Below are positions 9,411 through 17,514 of a stretch of 64,000 nt of DNA, piece by piece; within the stretch, counting starts at the first letter, position 1, and each line of letters begins with the position of its first letter. Under the pieces are notes generated by a model. The model was given only the letters and a program-made list of their open reading frames with translations, did not search any database and had not been told where the DNA came from. The translations under genes were made by a program, and so were the position numbers. The DNA is from Bacteroidota bacterium. GTDB lineage: Bacteria > Bacteroidota > Ignavibacteria > Ignavibacteriales > Melioribacteraceae. Location: contig JAHISV010000005.1 of assembly GCA_018818065.1 (NCBI GenBank), forward strand, positions 168,527 to 232,526, in the 5' to 3' direction.

Positions 9411-10643
9411 ATGAAAATACTAATCGTTGATGATAAAGTGGAAAATTCCTACTTGTTGGAAACTCTTTTAAGAGGAAGCGGGTACGAAACAATTACGGCC
9501 AATAACGGATCGGAGGCATTAAGCCTGGCTTTGGAAAATCCACCGGATTTGATTATTTCCGACATACTTATGCCCGTTATGGATGGCTTTGCTTTTTGTA
9601 TTGAATGTAAAAAGGATAAATCTTTAAGAGCTGTGCCTTTCGTTTTTTACACTGCAACATACACCAGTATTAAAGATGAAGAATTTGCTCTTAGTCTGGG
9701 AGCAGATAAATTTATACTGAAACCCCAGGATCCTGATATCTTCATCAAATTGATCGAAGATGTCTTTAAAACAATTAAATCCGAAAAAGGTAAGACAAAA
9801 TTCATTCAAAATTTGTCGCAAGATGTCGTATTAAAAGAGTACAATTCGACTCTAATTCGAAAACTTGAAGACAAAATGAGATTAGCCGAAGAGACTGCCC
9901 AAAAGTTGCGAAGAGCAAATGAAGAACTGTTAAAGGCTAAAGAGGAAGCAGAAAAATCAGATAGATTAAAAACAGAATTTCTAACTCAGATGTCTCATGA
10001 AATTAGAACTCCAATGAACGTTATTGCCAATTTTGCAAATGTGATTAAAGCTGAGGTGGAAGAGGGCAGTTATGATGAACTGCCTTCACTTCTGGATGGC
10101 ATTGAACTATCAACAACTAGGATAATACGCACAATAGAATTAATACTGAACATGTCCGAAATTCAGATAGGAACTTATAAACCCATTTGGAAGGATTTTG
10201 ATCTGGTTAATGATATACTTTTAGACCTGCAAAGAGAATTTTCTACCTATGCCCAAAAAAAGGGTTTGGAGTTAAATTTTATCTATAAAAAAGAACACGC
10301 TCAAATTAATGGGGATCAATACAGTATTTGTCAAATCCTGAATAACATTCTGGATAATTCTCTTAAATACACAGAGAATGGGAAGATAGATGTTATTATT
10401 TCAGAAGATCAGAATGATAAGGCAAGTATAACAATAGAGGATACAGGCATTGGGATGTCGGAGGAATTCTTGAATAATTTATTTGAGCCATTTATGCAGG
10501 AAGAACGGGGATATTCGAGAAGTTTCGAGGGAAATGGGCTGGGGCTTGCCTTGGTGAAAAAATATTGCGACTTGAACAGCATAATAATAAATGTAAAATC
10601 GAAAAAAGGAAGAGGAAGTAAGGTGACACTTACTTTTAATTAA
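9411..10643 (+). CDS. Histidine kinase with N-terminal receiver domain
   Basis: 410 residues: a receiver (about 1-120, phospho-acceptor Asp51 in ISDILMPVMDG), a short coiled-coil linker, a HisKA domain with His196 in MSHEIRTPMN, and a HATPase domain (N box NILDNSLKY, then DTGIGM and GNGLGLA). There is no membrane segment, so it is a soluble kinase whose activity is probably set by phosphorylation of its own receiver. Receiver-first order is less common than the usual hybrid order. The first 120 residues are closely related to those of the next kinase (10833-13613), suggesting duplication. No DNA-binding output is present. Confidence 0.92.
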   Translation: MKILIVDDKVENSYLLETLLRGSGYETITANNGSEALSLALENPPDLIISDILMPVMDGFAFCIECKKDKSLRAVPFVFYTATYTSIKDEEFALSLGADKFILKPQDPDIFIKLIEDVFKTIKSEKGKTKFIQNLSQDVVLKEYNSTLIRKLEDKMRLAEETAQKLRRANEELLKAKEEAEKSDRLKTEFLTQMSHEIRTPMNVIANFANVIKAEVEEGSYDELPSLLDGIELSTTRIIRTIELILNMSEIQIGTYKPIWKDFDLVNDILLDLQREFSTYAQKKGLELNFIYKKEHAQINGDQYSICQILNNILDNSLKYTENGKIDVIISEDQNDKASITIEDTGIGMSEEFLNNLFEPFMQEERGYSRSFEGNGLGLALVKKYCDLNSIIINVKSKKGRGSKVTLTFN

Positions 10644-10832
10644 TTAGAATTCCGAATCACTTTCTATTGTTTAAATTACAAGACATAAAACCCAAGAGAT
10701 CTTTCTTTCTATGGAATAAAAATTATTAACTAAAAAGTCGGTGCGTATCAGTATTGGATTCTCAGCACATATAAATTTCTCAAATTAAGGCATTTATACT
10801 ATCCGAATGCTAATGTGTAACAGAGGTAAACA

Positions 10833-13613
10833 GTGGAAATACTAATTGTTGATGATAAACCGGAAAATTTGTACTTACTTGAATCACTGCTGAAGGGGAG
10901 CGGGTTTGAAACAATCTCTGCAAAAAACGGGGCGGAAGCCTTAGGTCTTGCAAAAAAATACCTACCCGACATAATAATTTCTGATATACTTATGCCGGTA
11001 ATGGATGGATACACTTTTTGCAGTGAATGCAAAAAGGATGAACAACTAAAAAGCATTCCGTTTATTTTTTATACGGCCACTTATACTAACCCTAAGGATG
11101 AAGAATTTGCATTAAATCTTGGGGCAAATAAATTTATCCTTAAGCCTCAAGAGCCTGATGTTTTTATTGATCTTATTAAAAGTTGTATTGCAAAGAAAAG
11201 CCGGAATAGTAGTCATTTGGATTCATCCCCGGAATTATCGGAAAACGTAATTCTTAAACAGTACAATGAAACGCTTATTCGTAAGTTAGAAGACAAAATG
11301 TTACAAACGGCCGAAAACGAAAAGAAATTAAAAAATTACGTTAAAGAACTGGAAGAAAATTTGGCTGAAAAGCTGAAGATCGAAAAAGCTCTCATGGAAA
11401 GTGAAGAACAAAATAGACTTATTCTTGAAAATAGTATGGATGCTATACTTTTTGCAACGCAGGATGGAACAATATTGTCTGCTAATAAAGCCGCTTGTGA
11501 GATGTTTCAAATGAGTGAAGATGAGCTTTGTCGGTTAGAAAGAAATGGTTTGGTTGATTTGAATGATCCGAGGTATCCTGTATTCCTCATCCGTAAAGAA
11601 CAAAGCAACAAAGTACGTAGTGAGCTAACTTTTATTAGAAAAGATATGTCAAAATTTGAAGCGGAAATATCCTCTTCTAATTTTGTTGATAACAATGGAA
11701 GACCCAGAACTTCCTTCATAATAAAAGATATAACAGAACGCAAAGAAGCGGAAGAAGCACTATTATTTGTTCAAAACTTAGTAGATGCGCTGCTTCTAAA
11801 TACACCGGATAATATTTATTTTAAGGATTTAGAAAGTCGTTTTATTAGGGTAAGTAAGGCACAAGCAGACTATTTCAATTTACCCAATCCGGCTGCTGCT
11901 ATAGGGAAAACCGATTTCGATTTTTTTTCAGCTGAACACGCGCAAAATGCTTTCAATGATGAACAAAATCTTATTAAAACCGGAATACCAATAATAAATA
12001 AAGAAGAAAAAGAAATATGGAAAGATGGTTCTGAAAGCTGGGTTTCCACTACCAAGCAATTACTTACAGATAGTGATGGAGAGATTTTCGGGACTTTTGG
12101 TATTTCAAGAGATATCACTGAACGTAAATTAGCCGAAAATCGAATAAAATTATTAGCTCATTCCATAAAGAGCATAAGTGAATGCATCTCAATTACTGAT
12201 GAAAAAGACATCATTATTTTTGTGAATGAAGCCTTCCTAAAAACATATGGTTACACAGAAAAGGAATTAATAGGAAAACATATAAGCATTGTGCAACCTA
12301 AGGGTGCCAAATCAATTAAAAATGTTGAGAACATTCTTCCAGGAACCTTACAAGGAGGATGGAAGGGAGAAGTAATCAACCGAAGAAAGGACGGGACTGA
12401 ATTTCCAATATATTTATCAACCTCTGTTATCCAGGATGAGAATAATGAACCAATTGCTCTAATAGGTGTGGCAACGGACATAACAGAAAAAAGAGAAAGT
12501 GAAGACAAATTAAGGAAATTATCCGAAGCTGTTGAACAAAGTCCGGTTAGTATTTTTATCACTAATCAAAATGGGATTATTGAATATGCTAACCCGAAAT
12601 TTTCCAAAATTACCGGATACACATATGAGGAAGCAGTTGGTAAAAATCCAAGAATCTTTAGTTCCGGTCAGACTCCGGAAGCAAAATACGAGGAACTTTG
12701 GGATACAATACTTGCCGGTAAAACATGGATAGGTGAACTTCTTAATAAGAAGAAAAATGGCGAGCTCTATTGGAAAAGTGCCAGTATTTCTCCAATAATA
12801 AATGACGAGGGTGATATTACCCATTTTATATCGGTTTCTGAAGATATTACTGAAAAGAAAAAAATGTTGAAAAATGTAATTTCAGCTAAAGAGAAGGCTG
12901 AACAATCTGACAAATTTAAGACTGAATTTCTTGCCCAGATATCTCATGAAATTCGATCTCCAATGAGTGCAATTTTAAGCTTTGCTAATCTGGCTGAAGA
13001 TGAATTGAAAAATAAACTTACTCCAGAATTATCGGAATATTTCCTTGGAATAAATATGGCCGGTAAAAGACTCATGAGAAGTATTGATTTAATAATTAAT
13101 GCCTCAGAGATGCATCTTGGTACTTACAAACCTTTGATGAAAAATATCGAATTAATAGATACAATACTGACCCCTCTTTTTAATGAATATTACCCGAATG
13201 CAAAAAACAAAGGACTTGAATTTTCATTTTCAACCGAGTTACAAAAAGCTGATATTTTTGGGGATCAATACAGCCTCACTCAAATATTTGCTAATCTTTT
13301 TGATAATGCAATAAATTATACTGAAAAGGGTAAAATAGTGGTTGGACTACGTAGAATTGATTATGAAAACATTGAAGTGTCGGTAAGCGATACTGGAATT
13401 GGGATGTCAGAAGAGTTCCTGGAAAATATTTTTCAACTGTTTAAACAAGAGCAACAGGGTTACTCCAGACAATTTGACGGGAATGGTTTAGGTTTGTCAC
13501 TGGTTAAGTATTTTTGTGATTTAAATGGTGCGAAAATTTGTGTTACGTCAGAAAAAGATATGGGAACTATTTTTGTTATAAATTTCTCTTCTCTCTCTCC
13601 TGAGAATTTATGA
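10833..13613 (+). CDS. Receiver-PAS-PAS-PAS-PAS histidine kinase
   Basis: A 926-residue soluble kinase starting at GTG, with AGAGG upstream as ribosome binding site. Order: receiver (about 1-120, Asp51), coiled-coil linker, four PAS domains (roughly 190-300, 310-430, 435-555 and 560-680, most ending in a DITE or DITER PAC motif), HisKA with His705 in ISHEIRSPMS, and HATPase (NLFDNAINY, DTGIGM, GNGLGLS). Its receiver matches that of the 410-residue kinase upstream, with the PAS array inserted between receiver and kinase. It is preceded by a 189-base gap, so it may have its own promoter. The PAS ligands cannot be read from sequence. The gene ends directly against the convergent gene at 13614. 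Confidence 0.92.
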   Translation: MEILIVDDKPENLYLLESLLKGSGFETISAKNGAEALGLAKKYLPDIIISDILMPVMDGYTFCSECKKDEQLKSIPFIFYTATYTNPKDEEFALNLGANKFILKPQEPDVFIDLIKSCIAKKSRNSSHLDSSPELSENVILKQYNETLIRKLEDKMLQTAENEKKLKNYVKELEENLAEKLKIEKALMESEEQNRLILENSMDAILFATQDGTILSANKAACEMFQMSEDELCRLERNGLVDLNDPRYPVFLIRKEQSNKVRSELTFIRKDMSKFEAEISSSNFVDNNGRPRTSFIIKDITERKEAEEALLFVQNLVDALLLNTPDNIYFKDLESRFIRVSKAQADYFNLPNPAAAIGKTDFDFFSAEHAQNAFNDEQNLIKTGIPIINKEEKEIWKDGSESWVSTTKQLLTDSDGEIFGTFGISRDITERKLAENRIKLLAHSIKSISECISITDEKDIIIFVNEAFLKTYGYTEKELIGKHISIVQPKGAKSIKNVENILPGTLQGGWKGEVINRRKDGTEFPIYLSTSVIQDENNEPIALIGVATDITEKRESEDKLRKLSEAVEQSPVSIFITNQNGIIEYANPKFSKITGYTYEEAVGKNPRIFSSGQTPEAKYEELWDTILAGKTWIGELLNKKKNGELYWKSASISPIINDEGDITHFISVSEDITEKKKMLKNVISAKEKAEQSDKFKTEFLAQISHEIRSPMSAILSFANLAEDELKNKLTPELSEYFLGINMAGKRLMRSIDLIINASEMHLGTYKPLMKNIELIDTILTPLFNEYYPNAKNKGLEFSFSTELQKADIFGDQYSLTQIFANLFDNAINYTEKGKIVVGLRRIDYENIEVSVSDTGIGMSEEFLENIFQLFKQEQQGYSRQFDGNGLGLSLVKYFCDLNGAKICVTSEKDMGTIFVINFSSLSPENL

Positions 13614-13802
13614 TTATTTCTTATTTCCAAAACACGAATTGTGTTTGTTATTATACCTCTTAAAATATTTAGACCACACAGCCAAATCATTCCGGCAGGC
13701 ACCTATTGCGTCCGGGTCAGCAAAGTCTGCAAATTTGCAAGAATAATCGCAATAATCCGGATACTTAGTTTCTGGTAATTTCACTTCTTTTTTCACTGCC
13801 AC
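13614..13802 (-). CDS. Small Cys-containing protein, unrecognised
   Basis: A 62-residue soluble protein with a GTG start. It contains four cysteines (in PDYCDYSCKF, GACRND and NSCFGN), and the first pair is spaced C-x3-C, which could bind a metal or form disulfides. The C-terminus is basic. No signal peptide or membrane helix is seen. It follows the DUF2834 gene by 12 bases in the same direction and is probably co-transcribed with it. Its stop directly abuts the stop of the convergent PAS kinase with no bases between. It looks like a conserved small protein, but no function can be assigned. Confidence 0.6.
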   Translation of the reverse strand: MAVKKEVKLPETKYPDYCDYSCKFADFADPDAIGACRNDLAVWSKYFKRYNNKHNSCFGNKK

Positions 13803-13814
13803 GAATAATTTCCG

Positions 13815-14141
13815 CTAATTTTCGTTCTCTTCAAGGTACCCTTCCCGTAAATACAAAAACAAAGGAAGTCCGGATGAAACACCAATGAGGATAGTAGCAA
13901 CTATCGGCATCCACAAGTACTTTATTGTTTCTCTGGTCATATCAGAAATTATAAAGAGGAGGAGAACAACCGCCGAAATCAAAACATCCCAGGCAAAGAA
14001 AGTGCTCATATGATTGGTAAATAATCGTGTCATCATCAAATAAAAATCAATTCCATTCTCTGAGATAAAAAGTATGAAATGATAATATGGAATAACTGTC
14101 CCGACGATGAATAATGCCAGATATGTGTGGCGCATATTCAT
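13815..14141 (-). CDS. DUF2834 family membrane protein
   Basis: A 108-residue protein with four predicted hydrophobic helices: YLALFIVGTVIPYYHFIL near the start, a middle WDVLISAVVLLLFII, and IVATILIGVSSGLPLFL near the end. The pattern fits DUF2834, a small integral membrane family of unknown function. The ATG at 14141 is preferred over an upstream TTG at 14153, because GGAGG then lies 6 bases before it. The gene is divergent from gmhA and heads a two-gene unit with the small Cys protein. Confidence 0.75.
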   Translation of the reverse strand: MNMRHTYLALFIVGTVIPYYHFILFISENGIDFYLMMTRLFTNHMSTFFAWDVLISAVVLLLFIISDMTRETIKYLWMPIVATILIGVSSGLPLFLYLREGYLEENEN

Positions 14142-14234
14142 ATTAACCTCCAATTTATTGTGAGTTTAATAGATGGGTAAATAATAGCAAACTTTGTTAT
14201 TTTTGACAATTGAAATAATAACCAGGGAGTTCAT

Positions 14235-14816
14235 TTGAACAGAAAAGATTTTATTACTGAACAGCTTGAAGAAAGCTCAGACATGAAAATAAAAATGATA
14301 ACCGAATGCGATATATCCATCAGTGAAGCGGCTGATTTACTCATCGATTGCGTAAAGGCCGGAAATAAAATATTACTTTGCGGGAATGGCGGCAGTGCTG
14401 CAGATAGCCAGCACCTTGCAACAGAATTTATGATACGTCTTAGTCACGACCTTGACAGGCCTGCCATTGCAGCTATTGCTCTGACTACCGATAGTTCCAA
14501 TCTTACTGCCGGCGGAAACGACATAGGTTTTGATAACGTGCTTGCGCGTAACGTGGAGGGACTTGGCAGTGAAGGCGATGTCCTTATTGCAATATCAACC
14601 AGCGGCAACTCCAGAAACATAATAAAAGCAGTTGAAAAAGCGCATGAAAAGAAAATGCAGGTTATTGGGTTTTTAGGCGGCGACGGCGGACAACTAATGC
14701 CGTTGGTTCAAGTGCCCATTATAATTCCCTCAGATAACACACAACGAATCCAAGAGGGGCATATTACAGTTGGGCATATATTGTGTGAATTGACAGAAAG
14801 AGAGATTTACGGATAA
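14235..14816 (+). CDS. gmhA: Phosphoheptose isomerase (SIS domain)
   Basis: A 193-residue SIS-domain enzyme that converts sedoheptulose 7-phosphate to D-glycero-D-manno-heptose 7-phosphate for the lipopolysaccharide inner core. Visible motifs are LLCGNGGSAADSQH (substrate loop with catalytic His), the ALTTDSSNLTA segment, ISTSGNSRN and the C-terminal QEGHITVGHILCE. These match GmhA rather than other SIS proteins. The start is TTG with GGGAG 6 bases upstream. No other heptose genes are adjacent. A strong hairpin follows at 14817-14853. Confidence 0.9.
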   Translation: MNRKDFITEQLEESSDMKIKMITECDISISEAADLLIDCVKAGNKILLCGNGGSAADSQHLATEFMIRLSHDLDRPAIAAIALTTDSSNLTAGGNDIGFDNVLARNVEGLGSEGDVLIAISTSGNSRNIIKAVEKAHEKKMQVIGFLGGDGGQLMPLVQVPIIIPSDNTQRIQEGHITVGHILCELTEREIYG

Positions 14817-14853
14817 ATTTTATAGCCCACGTTATAATCGTGGGCTATAAAAT
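14817..14853. terminator. Bidirectional terminator between gmhA and a cupin gene
   Basis: A 15-base perfect stem with a 7-base loop: ATTTTATAGCCCACG (14817-14831) and its complement (14839-14853). The A-rich and T-rich arm ends give a short U-tract on both strands. It sits exactly between the convergent gmhA and cupin stop codons, so it can serve both. Confidence 0.85.
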
Positions 14854-15161
14854 CATAAGTGTTTTACAACCAGCAATTCTAGTTTTTCAATTCCCGTGTT
14901 ATTCCATTCCCGCTCAAGGTTAGGTTTAATTTCCAGCATATCACCGGCAGCAATTTCTCTCATCTCTCCGGTAAGAGTAACTTCAGCACTACCTGCAATA
15001 ACATAAAATGTAACAGGAACATCCAAAGAATGTGAGGGAATTATCTTCCCCGGATCTATTGAAAGTCTTACATACTCGCAATTGTTAATGACACCTGCTT
15101 TTTTGCCAACGGCTCCTTCAATTTCAAATATTACTTCCGCCTCAGAAGCTCTGTGAATCAT
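14853..15161 (-). CDS. Cupin domain protein
   Basis: A 102-residue single-domain beta-barrel of the cupin fold. The GSAEVTLTGE strand and GDMLEIKP turn match the second cupin motif. In the first motif only one of the usual metal-binding histidines (PSHSLD) is obvious, so metal binding is uncertain. It is the last gene of a probable minus-strand unit with the hydrolase and the second cupin, 38 bases after the hydrolase. The substrate cannot be inferred. Confidence 0.75.
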   Translation of the reverse strand: MIHRASEAEVIFEIEGAVGKKAGVINNCEYVRLSIDPGKIIPSHSLDVPVTFYVIAGSAEVTLTGEMREIAAGDMLEIKPNLEREWNNTGIEKLELLVVKHL

Positions 15162-15199
15162 GCTATCTCCGTAATTGATTCAAATATTACTATCAAAAT

Positions 15200-15874
15200 T
15201 TAGTCTGTTCCTTTTGCCCAATCAAGGGCCGGTAATACCCACTCGTCATACGGCTGGAATAGCAGTCCGTGACCATTACCCATGTGAGTAATTATCTCTT
15301 TAAATTCTAGCAACGATTCATTCTGAAGTTTTTCCAGGAATGGTTTTGAACTACCTGCTATTTTGTCGCTTTCATCTACTATATACAATATTCTACCCGA
15401 AAGAATAAAGTTATTCTCAATAAAAATGTCCACAATTCTTTTGTTAAATATTGCCAACAGCACATAATTTATTTTTTTGTTCCTAAGCTCATTTGAGATT
15501 AACATTGTGATAAAAGCGCCTCGGGATGCACCTATAACTGTTATATTCTCAGGTTCAACACCACTGGACATCAGCGAATCAATTTGTGCGGAAACTTTTT
15601 TCGCGTATTCAAATCTGTCAGTATTAGGCTGGCGAACTTCGCCCAGGACTATACTCCCTGATTCGGCAAGTCTCCCAATTATTTTGTCATACTCATAATA
15701 ACCATATTCTTCGCTATGCGGATGCCTGCCTGATAACTCAACAATATGTCCATGCAGATAGAATATATATTTGGCAGATGGGTCAATTTTTTGGGGGAGA
15801 GAAGTATAGATGTTTTGTCCAAAATTAGCGTTGTTGAATAAAATGAAAAACAAGACCAAAATAGGTTTATTCAT
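15200..15874 (-). CDS. Exported alpha/beta-hydrolase-fold protein
   Basis: A 224-residue protein with an N-terminal signal peptide (MNKPILVLFFILFNN, cleavage near ANFGQ). The nucleophile elbow is GASRGA (G-x-S-x-G), with an oxyanion-side HGH motif in FYLHGHIVE and a C-terminal GNGHG that could provide the catalytic histidine. An esterase or lipase-like role in the periplasm is likely, with substrate unknown. ATG 15874 is chosen over GTG 15886 because GAGAG sits just before it. The start overlaps the end of the upstream cupin gene by 8 bases, indicating translational coupling. Confidence 0.75.
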   Translation of the reverse strand: MNKPILVLFFILFNNANFGQNIYTSLPQKIDPSAKYIFYLHGHIVELSGRHPHSEEYGYYEYDKIIGRLAESGSIVLGEVRQPNTDRFEYAKKVSAQIDSLMSSGVEPENITVIGASRGAFITMLISNELRNKKINYVLLAIFNKRIVDIFIENNFILSGRILYIVDESDKIAGSSKPFLEKLQNESLLEFKEIITHMGNGHGLLFQPYDEWVLPALDWAKGTD

Positions 15875-16196
15875 GATTTCTCTCACTGTTTTCTTCTACT
15901 AATAGGGCGGTAACTTTCTCACCAATTACTCGTGCCCGGTGCTTGTGCTCCGCGCCGTTCGGAATAAAAACTCCATCACCTTTGTGATAAGTAAGAGTCT
16001 CATTTCCATACTCTATTTCAAATGTCCCCTCTAAAATGATTCCATAATGCCCCTTTTCGCACCAGTGCGGTGGCATTTCTTTTGAATATTCAACAAGTCG
16101 TAATTTCTTCCCATCTTGTACATAGCTTTTATCTTTAACTCCTACAAACGGATGGCTCCATTCAAGGTCATCAAACTTAATTTTGTAACTCATCAT
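15867..16196 (-). CDS. Cupin domain protein, first gene of a minus-strand unit
   Basis: A 109-residue cupin with a clear barrel pattern: PPHWCEKGHYGIIL in motif 1 and GDGVFIPNGAEHKH in motif 2. These give candidate metal ligands His, Glu, His and His. No signal peptide is present. It starts at one of two adjacent ATGs (16196 or 16193). A Pho-box-like repeat facing this gene lies 88 bases upstream, so the unit cupin-hydrolase-cupin may respond to phosphate limitation. That regulation is inferred from the site alone. Confidence 0.8.
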   Translation of the reverse strand: MMSYKIKFDDLEWSHPFVGVKDKSYVQDGKKLRLVEYSKEMPPHWCEKGHYGIILEGTFEIEYGNETLTYHKGDGVFIPNGAEHKHRARVIGEKVTALLVEENSERNHE

Positions 16197-16283
16197 GTTT
16201 GTCCCGTTTCACATTAATGTTGAGCAGCAAATTAGAAAAAACTTAATAGACTTCAAACATCCCTGGTCTGAAGAACGATTAAT

Positions 16284-16300
16284 GTTAAGAAATCGTTAAG
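16284..16300 (-). promoter_or_regulatory. Pho-box-like direct repeat facing the cupin operon
   Basis: Read on the minus strand the site is CTTAACGATTTCTTAAC, a pair of TTAAC repeats 11 bases apart. This spacing matches one DNA turn and the arrangement bound by PhoB/PhoP-type regulators (Bacillus PhoP consensus TTAACA-N5-TTAACA). It lies 88 bases before the cupin start. PhoB is encoded in the adjacent operon. Confidence 0.55.
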
Positions 16301-16378
16301 AAAAGCAAATGTAATTGAATTGTAACATTGAAAAAGTACTTTTGGGTGTAAAAATAATTGTGCTGACTGACTTTTCTG

Positions 16379-16395
16379 TTAACTGCACATTAACA
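16379..16395 (+). promoter_or_regulatory. Pho-box-like direct repeat facing the porin-pst operon
   Basis: TTAACTGCACATTAACA contains two TTAAC units 11 bases apart on the plus strand, 116 bases before the porin start. It has the same core and spacing as the minus-facing site at 16284-16300. This is the expected position for PhoB activation of the porin-pst-pho operon. Confidence 0.6.
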
Positions 16396-16511
16396 GATTG
16401 GGCATTGAGAGAAACCTTCAATATAATGTATTATAAAGAAGACCTCTTTCAAGGAAGCAGCTTTTTTATTAAACAAATTTATAGTATAAAATGCAAAAAA
16501 AAGGAGAGAGA

Positions 16512-17489
16512 ATGAAATCGCTATTTACAGGAATTGTTATAACTTTTCTATTAATTTCTACCATATCACTGGCACAAGAAAAATCCAAAGAAAAAATAAG
16601 CGGTGTAGCTTATTTTGATTTTACTCATAATACTGCAGATAACCTGGTGATAAACAACGAATTTGAATTTGAAAGAGTTTATTTCGCATACGAAAATCAG
16701 ATAGCAGATAATCTAAAATATAAATTCCAGGTTGATGTTGGTCGTTCAGACGATGACTCACGTTTACAGGTGTATTTGAAGAATGCCAAAGTTGACTGGA
16801 AAAACTCTTTTGGTACAATCATTATTGGTTTGCAGGGAATGAATGTATTCAATATTCAGGAAGCAACCTGGGGACATCGGTTTCTTGAAAAATCCGCCAT
16901 GGATAAAAACAAATTTGCCAGTTCAGCTGACCTTGCTATTGGTTATTCAAATTCATTCTCAGATAATCTGCACATGAGCGTACTCGTTTCTAATGGCGAA
17001 GGCTACAAAAAGCCGGAAGGCGATAAGTACAAAAAAATATCGGCTCAGGTTGCCTATGGTCAGACAAAACTTTCCAGCAAAGATGGATTTAATCTTGGTG
17101 GTGTATTCACATACGAACCGTTCGACAACGAAGGCGTTACTGAAGCAAAAACAGTACTTGGCGCTTTTGCAGGATATGCTGGTAGCGGTTTAAGAACCGG
17201 TGTTGAATTTGATACCTTCACAACAGGCGGTACCGACTTAACAAAACAAATCATTTCACTCTATGCTAATTACGAATTAAATGATCTGCTGCAGGCTTTT
17301 GCCCGTGCGGATATTTATGACCCTAACACAGATGCCAGCGATGACGGAAATAACTACCTGATGGGCGGTATTATCTGGAGCCCGGTAAAGGGATTAAAAA
17401 TAGCGCCTAACGTTAGATACACATCTTTTCAGGAAGACGCTAAAGATGAAGTTACTATGTTCAAAGTAAATTTCGAATTCAAATTTTAA
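16512..17489 (+). CDS. Outer membrane porin at the head of the phosphate operon
   Basis: 325 residues with a signal peptide (MKSLFTGIVITFLLISTISLAQ). The mature part has alternating beta-strand patterns, including YFDFTHN and ending in FKVNFEFKF with a terminal aromatic. It resembles phosphate-selective porin-like (OprO/OprP-type) barrels in length and style, but specificity is inferred from its position 25 bases before pstS. The ATG at 16512 is chosen over 16491 because AAGGAGAGAG lies immediately upstream and the signal peptide then starts correctly. A Pho-box-like site is 116 bases upstream. Confidence 0.8.
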   Translation: MKSLFTGIVITFLLISTISLAQEKSKEKISGVAYFDFTHNTADNLVINNEFEFERVYFAYENQIADNLKYKFQVDVGRSDDDSRLQVYLKNAKVDWKNSFGTIIIGLQGMNVFNIQEATWGHRFLEKSAMDKNKFASSADLAIGYSNSFSDNLHMSVLVSNGEGYKKPEGDKYKKISAQVAYGQTKLSSKDGFNLGGVFTYEPFDNEGVTEAKTVLGAFAGYAGSGLRTGVEFDTFTTGGTDLTKQIISLYANYELNDLLQAFARADIYDPNTDASDDGNNYLMGGIIWSPVKGLKIAPNVRYTSFQEDAKDEVTMFKVNFEFKF

Positions 17490-17514
17490 TAAACATAATT
17501 AAGTAGGAGAATCA

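Larger units (their letters stand above)
16197..16511. other. Divergent control region between cupin and phosphate operons
   Basis: 315 bases without a gene. It contains two Pho-box-like direct repeats, one facing each flanking operon (16284-16300 minus, 16379-16395 plus). The remainder is AT-rich; no confident core promoter elements were assigned. Confidence 0.6.

Noticed and set aside
13815..14153. Upstream TTG start for the DUF2834 gene
   Set aside because: The TTG lies within the ribosome binding site of the ATG at 14141.
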